Source: an uncultured Bacteroidota bacterium
GTDB lineage: Bacteria > Bacteroidota > Bacteroidia > Chitinophagales > Chitinophagaceae
DNA: 64,000 nucleotides
Direction of reading: 5' to 3'
NCBI GenBank assembly: GCA_903837525.1
Contig: CAILUU010000014.1
Coordinates: 1-64,000, forward strand
In this document: positions 52,019 to 60,576 of the stretch, piece after piece
Numbering within the stretch: the first letter of the stretch is position 1
Layout: the number at the start of each line of letters is the position of its first letter
Translations under genes and position numbers: made by a program
The notes under the pieces: model-generated
Databases searched by the model: none
Seen by the model: the letters and a program-made list of their open reading frames with translations, nothing else
What the model was told of the DNA's origin: nothing

Positions 52019-53038
52019 ATGCAAACTTCTTCTTTTTTACGCTTTAGTAAATGGGTTTTAGTACTGGTTTTTTTAGTAATAGCTGCAGGTGCAGTTGTAC
52101 GTAGTACACAAAGTGGTATGGGTTGCCCCGATTGGCCAAAATGTTTTGGACAATACATTCCACCAACTAAAATGGAGCAAGTGTTTTTTAGTGCAAATAT
52201 AAACTACCCTAAAGGTCAGTTTATACGTTATAACGATAGCCTATGGTTTGCCGCTACCACTTTTACTAGTAAAGAAAACTTTGATAGAACAAATTGGCAA
52301 CATTACAACAAACATGGGTATACTAAAATAGTTATTTACCAAACCTGGATTGAATATATAAATAGATTGTTAGGGGCATTGTTAGGTATTTTTTTACTTA
52401 TACAATTACTATGGAGTTTAAAATTTTGGAGCACCAATAAAAAAATTAGTGGGCTTTGTTTTGCAAACGTATTGCTTACTGGTTTTCAGGCATGGTTGGG
52501 TAAAACGGTTGTAGATACAAATTTAGCTGGTGTAAAAATTACGACTCATTTACTGGTAGCCTTGTTAATTGCGGTAATTGCCTTAACGGTTATTTATATA
52601 GTAAAACAAACTAAAAAAGTGCCAACTAAAAAACTGTATTGGTTAACTTTAGTAGGGCTGCTATTACTAACCCTACAAATTATTTTGGGTACACAAGTAC
52701 GAGAGCAAATTGATGAAATTAGTAAAACACTTGCTTATGGGGGTAGAGATAGGTGGGTTGATAAATTAGATTATGTTTTTTTAATTCACCGTTCATTTTC
52801 GTTACTAGTAGCCGCTATTTTTTTATATGTGGTATATGGGTTTAAAAAAATTGGGGTAAAACTATTTAGCAATACCTTAATTGTTGTTTGCCTTTTTGCG
52901 GAAATTATATTAGGTATAGTAATGGCCTATTTTGATATGCCTGCAATTGCACAACCACTCCATTTGTTATTTAGCTCCGTACTTTTTGTAGCGGCTTTTT
53001 ATAGTTGGTTAAATACAGGGCTAAATAAATCAACATAA
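52019..53038 (+). CDS. ctaA: COX15/CtaA family heme A synthase
   Basis: A 339-residue membrane enzyme converting heme O to heme A for the aa3-type oxidase. It has eight hydrophobic helices in two similar halves. The N-terminal signature RSTQSGMGCPDWPKCFG, a first-half histidine region (WIEYINRLLGALLG, TTHLLVALLI) and a second-half VFLIHRSFSLLVA and QPLHLLFSSV match COX15. It works with the ctaB product encoded at 31.3 kb. The start was moved to the ATG just after the -7 box. Confidence 0.92.
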   Translation: MQTSSFLRFSKWVLVLVFLVIAAGAVVRSTQSGMGCPDWPKCFGQYIPPTKMEQVFFSANINYPKGQFIRYNDSLWFAATTFTSKENFDRTNWQHYNKHGYTKIVIYQTWIEYINRLLGALLGIFLLIQLLWSLKFWSTNKKISGLCFANVLLTGFQAWLGKTVVDTNLAGVKITTHLLVALLIAVIALTVIYIVKQTKKVPTKKLYWLTLVGLLLLTLQIILGTQVREQIDEISKTLAYGGRDRWVDKLDYVFLIHRSFSLLVAAIFLYVVYGFKKIGVKLFSNTLIVVCLFAEIILGIVMAYFDMPAIAQPLHLLFSSVLFVAAFYSWLNTGLNKST

Positions 53039-53109
53039 GCCACCTTGTTTTGGCATACATTTTTTGTAGTTTTATACAAAATGCGTTACGCGGCAATTTT
53101 TTAATGGGT
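53039..53109. other. Spacer before the decayed gene
   Basis: Short AT-rich stretch. A possible ATG at about 53081 is followed by a stop within nine codons; no feature supported. Confidence 0.3.
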
Positions 53110-53453
53110 TTTTAATTATTCAATTACTAGATAGACCAAAAGATAATTGGTATCATCCTTTTGAAAATACAGATATTTTCGATGGGTTAATTAAGCTAGG
53201 AACAATGTTACAACATAATTGGTTTAAGCTATAAGATTATAGTATTACACGATAGTATAGTTATTTACATAAGCAATTAGACTCTTCTTTAAAACAACTT
53301 ACACTACTTTATATATCCGAAAAAGAAGATAAAAGTACAGCATTAAATTTTCATTTAACTGCCCGAGAAAAAAGAGATATTAAGTCTTCGTTTTACAATA
53401 CCTTCAATCAACAATGTTTACAAAAAATTAAAGTTGGGCTCGGTGTTAAGTAA
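53110..53453 (+). pseudogene. Decayed gene with stops and frame changes
   Basis: Protein-like sequence can be followed across frames. It starts with IIQLLDRPKDNWYHPFENTD and IFDGLIKLGTMLQHN, then shifts frame (GLSYKIIVLHDSIVIYISN), then returns to a frame encoding LKQLTLLYISEKEDKST and REKRDIKSSFYNTFNQQCLQ with a stop at 53451. At least two frame changes and several stops break it. The original family is not recognised. It lies between ctaA and the convergent lipid kinase gene. Confidence 0.6.
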
Positions 53454-53455
53454 GT

Positions 53456-54355
53456 TTAGTCTACCAACAACCTAATTGCTTTAGGGATAATTTCAATATC
53501 AAAATTAGTTGTTGTTTCTGCAGGGTCGCCATCAATATGTAAGGGTGCTAAGCCAGGGTTTTGTATAGTTAGTTTTGCTGTTTGAAAGTAACCTACATGG
53601 GTACGATGATATTTTTTATCTTCATAAGGGCGTACTTCTCCAACCTTAAGTTGTTTTAAAACTGCCCATAACATTCTGGCTTTACTCATTTTATTTACGA
53701 TAATAATATCTAACAAACCATCTTGCAAACTAGCTTTAGGAGCAATAGTAAAATTATTGCCAAACTGATTACTATTGGCAATGCTAATAAAAAAAGCAGC
53801 TGTTTTAATACGGCTGTCATCTACCATCAAAGTAAATTCGTAGGGCTTAGCAACAATAAAATTTTTTATTGATTGTTTAATATAAGTAGATAGCCCTCTA
53901 TTTTTTTGTTTTGCAAAATCATGTGCTACTTGTGCATCAAAACCTAACCCACAAAGCATGCAGCTAAATTTTTCATTAATATAAAAGCAATCTATTAATG
54001 CTGTTCTCCCCTTAAAAATAATAGCTAAAGCCTTATTGGCATTTTTACTAATTTTTGCTGCTAAGGCTAAACCATTACCACTGCCCATTGGAATAATGCC
54101 AATGTTTACAGTAACGTTTAATAAAGCTTTCCCAATTTGATTAACCGTACCATCTCCACCACACACAATTATATCTGTTATATTTTCAGCCTTTATTTTT
54201 TCAATTAAATAATCATAATTACCAGTAGCATTGGTAGGTAAAATTTCGAAAGGAATTTGTTGAGCAGTTGTTTTTTCTTTAATTAAAGTAGTTAAAGCTT
54301 CTTTGCCTTTAGTGCCCGATATTGGGTTTATAAAATAAATAAAACGACGCTGCAT
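53456..54355 (-). CDS. Diacylglycerol/lipid kinase family protein (YegS/BmrU-like)
   Basis: A 299-residue kinase with the DAGK catalytic domain at the N-terminus (RRFIYFINPISGTKGK, then the nucleotide motif IIVCGGDGTVNQIGKAL and GIIPMGSGNGLA). A C-terminal substrate domain contains DGLLDIIIV and the HIDGDPAE loop. It phosphorylates a lipid such as diacylglycerol or a sphingoid base. The start is placed at 54355, because the 36 residues before it have no family resemblance. It follows fabH by 50 bases. Confidence 0.88.
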   Translation of the reverse strand: MQRRFIYFINPISGTKGKEALTTLIKEKTTAQQIPFEILPTNATGNYDYLIEKIKAENITDIIVCGGDGTVNQIGKALLNVTVNIGIIPMGSGNGLALAAKISKNANKALAIIFKGRTALIDCFYINEKFSCMLCGLGFDAQVAHDFAKQKNRGLSTYIKQSIKNFIVAKPYEFTLMVDDSRIKTAAFFISIANSNQFGNNFTIAPKASLQDGLLDIIIVNKMSKARMLWAVLKQLKVGEVRPYEDKKYHRTHVGYFQTAKLTIQNPGLAPLHIDGDPAETTTNFDIEIIPKAIRLLVD

Positions 54356-54405
54356 GGTGCAAAGTTGAGGGAAACCGCTTGTATTTAAATAAGTAACAAA
54401 TAAAT

Positions 54406-55455
54406 TTACCAACGTAATAACGCACTTGCCCATGTAAAGCCACTGCCAAATGCTGCAAGGCAAACTAAATCGCCTTCCTTTATTTTACCTTTTTCCCAAG
54501 CCTCGCACAAGGCAATAGGTACACTTGCTGCTGTTGTGTTGCCGTAATGTTGTATGTTATTATAAACTTGCTCATCGGTTAATTGTAATTTTTGTTGTAC
54601 AAATTGTGCAATGCGTAAGTTAGCTTGGTGGGGTATTAGTAAATTAATATCTTTTGTAGCTAAACCATTTGCTGTTAATGATTCTACAATTACCTCCGGA
54701 AATTTTACAACCGCTTTTTTAAATACAGAGGGGCCATCCATGTTTGGAAAATTTTGTGCATCATCAATCATAGCATGGCTCATAAACATTTGCCCCATTT
54801 CGGCGTCATCAAAATTAGCTACCTTATCTTCCATCCAATAATTAGCATGGGTACCGGGGTTGTACATAGCTAAAATTTCGGCACTATTACCATCACTATG
54901 TAAATGAGTACTTAAAATCCCTTTTCCTATATCTGTTGTAGGTTGTAGAACTACAGCACCAGCACCATCTCCAAATATTACCGAAATATTTCTACCTCTT
55001 GTAGTAAAGTCTAACCCAAACGAATGTTTTTCTGACCCAATAACCAATATATTTTTATACATGCCTGTTTTAATAAATTGATCGGCTACCGATAATGCAT
55101 ATACAAAACCGCTACATTGGTTACGAATATCTAAGGCCCCAATTTCTTTCATCTTCATAGCTCGTTGAACTAAAACTCCACAGCCGGGGAAATAATAGTC
55201 TGGCGATAGGGTTGCAAAAATTATAAAATCAATATCCTGTGCAGTTGTTCTGGCTCGTTCTATAGCAATTTTTGCTGCTTCTACCGCCATAGTTGTGGTT
55301 GTTTCTTCAGTTCTGTGGGCATATCTACGTTCTTTTATACCCGTACGTTCTTGTATCCATTCATCGCTGGTATCCATATACTTTTTTAAATCTTCATTGG
55401 TAAAAACGTTGGCAGGCACATACATACCTACCCCTGCAATTTTGCTAGCTGGCAT
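54406..55455 (-). CDS. fabH: 3-oxoacyl-ACP synthase III family protein
   Basis: A 349-residue thiolase-fold condensing enzyme that starts fatty acid synthesis from acyl-CoA and malonyl-ACP. The catalytic triad is visible: Cys114 in RNQCSGFVYAL, the histidine in LLIPHQANLRI and the asparagine in HYGNTTAAS. Length is slightly above the usual 320. It could be a specialised paralogue (for flexirubin or branched lipids), but the sequence looks like a regular FabH. The lipid kinase gene follows on the same strand. Confidence 0.88.
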   Translation of the reverse strand: MPASKIAGVGMYVPANVFTNEDLKKYMDTSDEWIQERTGIKERRYAHRTEETTTTMAVEAAKIAIERARTTAQDIDFIIFATLSPDYYFPGCGVLVQRAMKMKEIGALDIRNQCSGFVYALSVADQFIKTGMYKNILVIGSEKHSFGLDFTTRGRNISVIFGDGAGAVVLQPTTDIGKGILSTHLHSDGNSAEILAMYNPGTHANYWMEDKVANFDDAEMGQMFMSHAMIDDAQNFPNMDGPSVFKKAVVKFPEVIVESLTANGLATKDINLLIPHQANLRIAQFVQQKLQLTDEQVYNNIQHYGNTTAASVPIALCEAWEKGKIKEGDLVCLAAFGSGFTWASALLRW

Positions 55456-55730
55456 ACAATCATTAATTTTTAGGTAAGCAAATTACAAAAATGAAATGTA
55501 ATTGCAACAATTTCAAATGCAACTATATGGGGAGTGGTCAATAGTTATTGGAAAGCATATTAAAGGAAGTAAATTATTGCAGAATTATACATTTTTACCA
55601 AGTAAAAGAATCTACCAAATTTTGAAACTTATTAAATGATAAAACCTTATCTTTTTGTTTAAATAAAATTGAATAAACGCTTTAAACATTACACAAAATA
55701 AAAGTACTTAATAATTTCATAAAATATTTA
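55456..55730. other. Intergenic stretch upstream of the rhodopsin promoter
   Basis: About 275 AT-rich bases between divergent genes. No RNA fold, remnant frame or clear operator was recognised. Confidence 0.4.
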
Positions 55731-55761
55731 TTGTAATTTAAACCAACCTTCCATACATTTG
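55731..55761 (+). promoter_or_regulatory. Promoter of the rhodopsin gene
   Basis: TTG (55731-55733), 20 bases, then TACATTTG (55754-55761) fits the Bacteroidota -33/-7 pattern. The leader is about 36-40 bases, A/T rich, without a Shine-Dalgarno sequence. Confidence 0.65.
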
Positions 55762-55801
55762 TTTTTCAACTTTTATATTATTTAATTAAAAAAAACTAAC
55801 T

Positions 55802-56542
55802 ATGTTTAAAACTTTTTTGCAAGTACTTGCAATTCTACCCACCAACTATGTTGCCTTTACATTTTTTGTAGGCACTATGGCAATGATGGCCGCTTGTGTT
55901 TTTTTCTTCTTTGAAATGTCAAATGTTGACAAAAAATGGAGAACATCAATACTTGTTTCTGGCTTAATTACGTTTATTGCCGCTGTTCACTACTATTATA
56001 TGCGAGGCTACAATTTAGAAACTGGAGAATCACCAATATTCTTCCGTTATGTTGACTGGATTTTAACTGTTCCGTTGATGTGTGTTGAGTTTTATTTAAT
56101 CACTAAAAAAGCAGGTGCAAAAATTGCATTATTGTGGCAATTAATTTTTGCTTCTGTAGTAATGCTTGTAACAGGTTACATTGGTGAGGCTGTTTATGGT
56201 AAAGAAACTCAAAGCTGGATATGGGGTTTAATTAGCGGTATTGCTTATTTCTATATAGTGTACTTAGTATGGTTTGGCGAAGTAGCAAATCTTGCTCGTA
56301 ACGCTGGCCCTGCTGTACAAAAAGCAGTAAAAACACTTGGATGGTTTGTACTAGTTGGTTGGGCTATTTATCCAATTGGATATATTGCTGGTACAGAAGG
56401 TGGATTATTTGGAATGAAAGTATTCCAAGGTTTATCAATGGATATTGTATATAACATTGGCGATGCCATTAATAAAATTGGTTTTGGTTTAGTGATATAT
56501 GCTTTGGCGCAATCAGATAAGGGTAGCACACAAAGTGCATAA
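55802..56542 (+). CDS. Proteorhodopsin-type light-driven proton pump
   Basis: A 246-residue seven-helix retinal protein. Helix C reads RYVDWILTVPLMCVEFYLI, giving the outward proton-pump triad D85 (counter-ion), T89 and E96 (proton donor), equivalent to D97/T101/E108 of proteorhodopsin. H63 in AAVHYYYMRGY matches the proton-acceptor histidine H75. The retinal lysine is K225 in NIGDAINKIGFG. Position 93, equivalent to tuning residue 105, is Met, predicting green absorption. The helix E residue lining a possible carotenoid slot appears bulky (Tyr149/Phe150 region), so a xanthorhodopsin-like antenna is not expected. It has its own promoter and a strong terminator. Confidence 0.96.
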   Translation: MFKTFLQVLAILPTNYVAFTFFVGTMAMMAACVFFFFEMSNVDKKWRTSILVSGLITFIAAVHYYYMRGYNLETGESPIFFRYVDWILTVPLMCVEFYLITKKAGAKIALLWQLIFASVVMLVTGYIGEAVYGKETQSWIWGLISGIAYFYIVYLVWFGEVANLARNAGPAVQKAVKTLGWFVLVGWAIYPIGYIAGTEGGLFGMKVFQGLSMDIVYNIGDAINKIGFGLVIYALAQSDKGSTQSA

Positions 56543-56551
56543 TTTATAATT

Positions 56552-56586
56552 AAAAGGTGTGATAAAATTTATCACACCTTTTTTTT
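56552..56586 (+). terminator. Terminator of the rhodopsin gene
   Basis: AAAAGGTGTGATAAA pairs with TTTATCACACCTTTT and runs into TTTTTTT. One of the best terminators in the window; it separates the rhodopsin from the retinal-synthesis gene. Confidence 0.93.
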
Positions 56587-56588
56587 GA

Positions 56589-56610
56589 CCGTTTAAATCT
56601 AGTTAAACGG
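56589..56610. repeat. Inverted repeat CCGTTTAA / TTAAACGG before the cyclase-oxygenase gene
   Basis: Perfect 8-bp arms around a 6-base loop, 45 bases before the GTG start. It could be an operator or a leader hairpin; no regulator is adjacent. Confidence 0.4.
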
Positions 56611-56654
56611 AATTCTTAAACTTCAGTATTCTTTTAATATCCTTTTCATCTGCT

Positions 56655-58661
56655 GTGCCTGAAATAGCTTTATCAAAAACATATGATTACATTTTTGCGG
56701 GCTATGGGGCGGCAGCTTCGTTACTTATACTGCAATTACATCATAAAAACTTACTTGATAAACTTAATATTCTTATTGTAGATCCCGAAAGAAAAAATAA
56801 AAATGATAAAACATTTTGTTTTTGGGCTAATAAAGATGAAGATATTGTAAAGGACTTAAAACATTTAATTAAGCACTCTTGGTCAAATGTCCTTATTCAG
56901 AATGCTGGAAATACTCCATTAGCACCTCTCACCTACCATCATATATCAAGTATCGATTTATATGATGAGTTGCTAAAACTTGAAAAATCGTATAATTGGG
57001 ATCGATTAATTTCCGCTGTAGATAAGGTTTCAAGTGATGAAAATGGGGCTTTTATTATAGCAAAAGGCGAAATATTACGTGGAAAAAAAATATTCGATTC
57101 ACGAACACCCATCTACGAAAAGACAAAAGCGGGAGAAACACACATTTTTCAAAGTTTTGTAGGTTGGGAAATTGAAACTAATCGATTGATCGAAAACCCT
57201 GATACTTGTCGTTTAATGGATTTTGATGTGGAGCAAAAAGGGTCCACGCAATTCATGTATGTACTTCCTTTTTCACCAACAACTGCACTCGTAGAGCTAA
57301 CTCGCTTTGGTTCTGAAATATTATGTGAAACTGCAGCAGAAAAACAACTACAGGATTACATACATAAGCACTTCGGTGAATTCAAGAAGCAGGCAATAGA
57401 AATTGGATGTATTCCAATGAGCAATGCCGAAATTAGGAATGATACGCTGAAGGATGTTGTTTTGTTAGGTGCTAGAAATTATAAAGTAAAGCCAAGTACT
57501 GGTTATGCCTTTAAAAACATGTATCATCATGCTTCTGAGTTGGTTAATTCCATAAGTAATTTAAAAACCCCAAAAGAGCTCAATGTTGAACACGCAAAAG
57601 CACCAACAGGTCGTTTTGCTTTTTATGACTCTTTACTTTTGCATATTCTAAAAAATAAGCCGCAAAATGGAAAAATAATTTTTCAAGATTTATTAAAAGG
57701 TGTCGAAATTAATACCGTATTACGTTTTCTTGACGAAAAAACAAGCTTCTCTGAAGACCTTAAAATATTTGCTAAATTACCTTGGTCCCCATTTCTATCT
57801 GCATTATTTTATAAAATAACTCAAATGAGTTGGTTCCGTCCCTTTATTTTGATGCTATTATGTCTACTACTTATATTTTTGGGTAAAGGAACATTTCTTC
57901 AAAGTATCATTGGTTATGGATTACTTATTACTGGGTTAATTACGGTTGGGATTCCTCACGGTGCAGTAGATCACCTTATTGAAACAGGGAAATGGGATTC
58001 AAAAAAAGCACCACGTTTTATTTTGACTTATCTATTACAAGCTGCCGCTATGGCATTTCTTTGGTATTTACTTCCTGAATTAGCAATCATTATTTTTCTT
58101 GTCTATTCCTCTTGGCATTTTGGACAAGCTGATGGAAAACAATGGGGGTTTTCACCTGTATTATCATTTATTTGGGGTGTCTTTTTACTTTTTTACATTT
58201 TGGGGACTCACATGAAAGAAACTAATTCAATTACATCTATTATTGGTCATCTGACATTACCAATCGCTTTTCCTTCATGGGTTATTATTCCATGGATAAT
58301 TTGGTCTATCATTCGAAAGCAAGCATCATTTAGCTTAACATTAATTTGGCTCTTTTTATCAAGCCAACTTCCCCTACTTTTTGCATTTGGTATCTATTTT
58401 ATCGGGCAACATAGTATCACAAGCTGGAAACACATCTCAGCACACCTAAAACTAAGCAACCGTAAAATTTGGCTGCAATCACTTCCTTTTCATACCGGGG
58501 CTTGGATAATTCTTATGTTATTCATTTATTTTTATCCAGCTTCCAAAGGCTTTAATGTTCAAGACACTAGTCAATGGGGCATTTTTTTTATTTTTATCGC
58601 ATGTATTAGCTTACCGCATGTTATTTCCATGCAAAGTCTTTACACAAAAAAATCTGATTAA
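56655..58661 (+). CDS. Fused lycopene beta-cyclase and Brp/Blh beta-carotene 15,15'-dioxygenase
   Basis: A single 668-residue frame. Residues 1 to about 375 are CrtY-type lycopene cyclase: FAGYGAAASLLILQL for the dinucleotide, DKTFCFW, FQSFVGWEIE and GRFAFYDSLLLHIL. Residues about 390-668 are a multi-pass membrane Brp/Blh domain with the iron-histidine motifs GIPHGAVDHLI, SSWHFGQAD, FIGQHSITSWKHI and CISLPHVISMQSLY. The protein should turn lycopene into beta-carotene and cleave it to retinal for the neighbouring rhodopsin. The start is GTG at 56655. No crtE, crtB or crtI is in the window. CrtY and Blh are normally separate genes. Confidence 0.93.
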   Translation: MPEIALSKTYDYIFAGYGAAASLLILQLHHKNLLDKLNILIVDPERKNKNDKTFCFWANKDEDIVKDLKHLIKHSWSNVLIQNAGNTPLAPLTYHHISSIDLYDELLKLEKSYNWDRLISAVDKVSSDENGAFIIAKGEILRGKKIFDSRTPIYEKTKAGETHIFQSFVGWEIETNRLIENPDTCRLMDFDVEQKGSTQFMYVLPFSPTTALVELTRFGSEILCETAAEKQLQDYIHKHFGEFKKQAIEIGCIPMSNAEIRNDTLKDVVLLGARNYKVKPSTGYAFKNMYHHASELVNSISNLKTPKELNVEHAKAPTGRFAFYDSLLLHILKNKPQNGKIIFQDLLKGVEINTVLRFLDEKTSFSEDLKIFAKLPWSPFLSALFYKITQMSWFRPFILMLLCLLLIFLGKGTFLQSIIGYGLLITGLITVGIPHGAVDHLIETGKWDSKKAPRFILTYLLQAAAMAFLWYLLPELAIIIFLVYSSWHFGQADGKQWGFSPVLSFIWGVFLLFYILGTHMKETNSITSIIGHLTLPIAFPSWVIIPWIIWSIIRKQASFSLTLIWLFLSSQLPLLFAFGIYFIGQHSITSWKHISAHLKLSNRKIWLQSLPFHTGAWIILMLFIYFYPASKGFNVQDTSQWGIFFIFIACISLPHVISMQSLYTKKSD

Positions 58662-58677
58662 TTTCTAGGTTCTTTAT

Positions 58678-58818
58678 TCAAAATTTTTTTCCTTCATTTC
58701 CTTTCATATCATAGGAAATAACAGCATTGCCTTTTTAAAAATACACTGTTTTTGCTTTAGCATCAAAAACACTGATACTTTGAGTCTCCGGTTGATACAT
58801 TCCTTCAAGTAAATGACT
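58678..58818 (-). pseudogene. Gene remnant, possible beta-propeller fragment
   Basis: On the minus strand a frame reads SHLLEGMYQPETQSISVFDA, KAKTVYF, an internal TAA, then KGNAVISYDMKGNEGKKF and a stop. There is no start codon. The composition is convincing for protein (VFDAKAKTVY resembles a beta-propeller blade), so it is probably the tail of a decayed gene. Confidence 0.4.
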
Positions 58819-58860
58819 TAAAAAAGGGGTGCTTAATAAAAATGTATATGTGTATTATAA

Positions 58861-59859
58861 CTAGGTAGTATTATTTAAGGTTTTCCAAAGTAAATCTTTA
58901 AGCTCTGCTAAGCCTTGGCTTTGTATAGAGGAAATAAATAAATGTGGAATATTTTTAGGCAGCTCTTTGGCTATGGCAGCTTTTAATTCATCATCTAACA
59001 TGTCGCTTTTGCTAATGGCAATTACGAAATCTTTTTGTAACATTTCATCGTTATAATCTTCTAACTCTTTGTGTAAAATTTCAAATTCTTTTTTATGATC
59101 TTTACTATCTGCAGGTATTAAAAAAAGTAAAATAGAGTTACGCTCTATATGGCGTAAAAAGCGGTGCCCTAAGCCTTTTCCTTCGGCAGCACCTTCTATA
59201 ATACCGGGTAAATCGGCAATGCAAAAACTTTTTCCATCTCTATAATCTACCATGCCTAACTGTGGCACAAGGGTGGTAAACGCATAGTCGGCAATTTTTG
59301 GTTTTGCTGCTGTTATTACCGATAGTAAGGTTGATTTGCCTGCATTTGGAAAGCCTACCAAACCCACATCGGCCAGTACTTTTAATTCTAACACTTTCCA
59401 ACCTTCTACACCCTCTTCGCCAGGCTGTGCATATTCGGGTGTTTGGTTGGTAGAGGTTTTAAAATTGCTATTACCTAAGCCCCCACGTCCGCCTTTTTGC
59501 AAAATTATTTCTTGCCCATCTTCTAAAATTTCTGCTACTTGTTCGCCCGTTTCTTCATCTAACGCAATAGTGCCAAGGGGTACTTCTATAATAATATCTT
59601 TTCCGTTTTTACCGGTACTGTTATTTTTACTTCCATTTTCGCCATCCTCGGCTATTACATTTTTAAAATACCTAAGGTGTAAAAGGGTCCACAATTGAGT
59701 GTTGCCTTTTAAGATAACATGTGCCCCACGGCCACCATCGCCACCATCGGGGCCACCCATAGCCGTAAGTTTATTACGCATAAAGTGTTTACTACCAGCG
59801 CCACCGTGTCCGCTATGGCAAAATATTTTTATTTGATCTACAAAGTTTGAACGTTCCAT
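58861..59859 (-). CDS. obgE: GTPase ObgE/CgtA
   Basis: A 332-residue ribosome-assembly and stress GTPase. The glycine-rich Obg domain is at residues 1-158 ([28 protein letters not shown]). The G domain follows, with P-loop [12 protein letters not shown]3 DLPGIIEGA and G4 ISKSDM. It lacks the long C-terminal extension of some homologues. The start is set at 59859, since the conserved FVDQIKIF segment begins there; 29 extra residues from 59946 are not Obg-like. Confidence 0.95.
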   Translation of the reverse strand: MERSNFVDQIKIFCHSGHGGAGSKHFMRNKLTAMGGPDGGDGGRGAHVILKGNTQLWTLLHLRYFKNVIAEDGENGSKNNSTGKNGKDIIIEVPLGTIALDEETGEQVAEILEDGQEIILQKGGRGGLGNSNFKTSTNQTPEYAQPGEEGVEGWKVLELKVLADVGLVGFPNAGKSTLLSVITAAKPKIADYAFTTLVPQLGMVDYRDGKSFCIADLPGIIEGAAEGKGLGHRFLRHIERNSILLFLIPADSKDHKKEFEILHKELEDYNDEMLQKDFVIAISKSDMLDDELKAAIAKELPKNIPHLFISSIQSQGLAELKDLLWKTLNNTT

Positions 59860-60063
59860 ATTAAGCGGCAAAGGTCCGTAATTTAAAGTTATAATACCGA
59901 TTATAAATATTCTATAATTCAATTTTATCCGCCTTTGGTGGATCAATTGTGTGATAGAATATTTTATAAATACAATTGGTATAACGTACGAAGGCAGATG
60001 GATGTCTAACTGGTTTTATTCCTTGAAATTCGTAAATCACACGCCTAACCCTTAAAGTGGAAT

Positions 60064-60480
60064 TTAGATTGTTATTAAGCGTTTATCTGTTCTATAACAC
60101 AAACCTTTAAACTGCGCTACTAAATAATTTTTTTGATTCGTAATTTCTATTTGATAAAGGCCTGTGCTTTTGCCATTATGTAACTCTTTTGCCTCGGCAA
60201 TTAATTCATCGCCCACATGTATAGGCTTTATAAAATTTATTGAAGTATCTAACGCTACCGATAATTGATTACGGTTATTGCAAGCAAAAGCAAAGGCACT
60301 ATCGGCAAGGCTAAAAGCAATACCGCCATGCACAATACCAAGGCCATTCATCATTTCGGGCCTTACGGTCATTTTTATTTTACTGTATCCTTCCCTTATT
60401 TCAATGATTGATATGCCTAGCCATTGGCTAAACAAATCATGCTGCATCATGTGCGTTACTACTTGTTGTGGAGTTGACAT
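60064..60480 (-). CDS. paaI: PaaI-type hotdog thioesterase
   Basis: A 138-residue hotdog-fold thioesterase that hydrolyses ring-hydroxylated phenylacetyl-CoA species and relieves CoA trapping during phenylacetate breakdown. The signature GIVHGGIAFSLADSAFAFACN contains the helix glycine and catalytic aspartate. It is the last gene of the paa operon, 96 bases after paaG, with a dispersed repeat in the gap. Confidence 0.9.
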   Translation of the reverse strand: MSTPQQVVTHMMQHDLFSQWLGISIIEIREGYSKIKMTVRPEMMNGLGIVHGGIAFSLADSAFAFACNNRNQLSVALDTSINFIKPIHVGDELIAEAKELHNGKSTGLYQIEITNQKNYLVAQFKGLCYRTDKRLITI

Positions 60481-60486
60481 GGTTTT

Positions 60487-60572
60487 GTTTTTATATTCAC
60501 CGCAGAGAAAACAGTTGAATAAGTTTTCGCAAAGAACCTCTGCGTAAACTTTCCGTTCTCCTTTGCGGTTAA
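60487..60572. repeat. Dispersed repeat of the CACCGCAGAG / CGCAAAGAA type
   Basis: Words CACCGCAGAG, CGCAAAGAACCTCTGCG and TTTGCGGTTAA form partly complementary units between paaI and paaG. A familiar intergenic filler in Bacteroidota. Confidence 0.45.
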
Positions 60573-60576
60573 TAAT

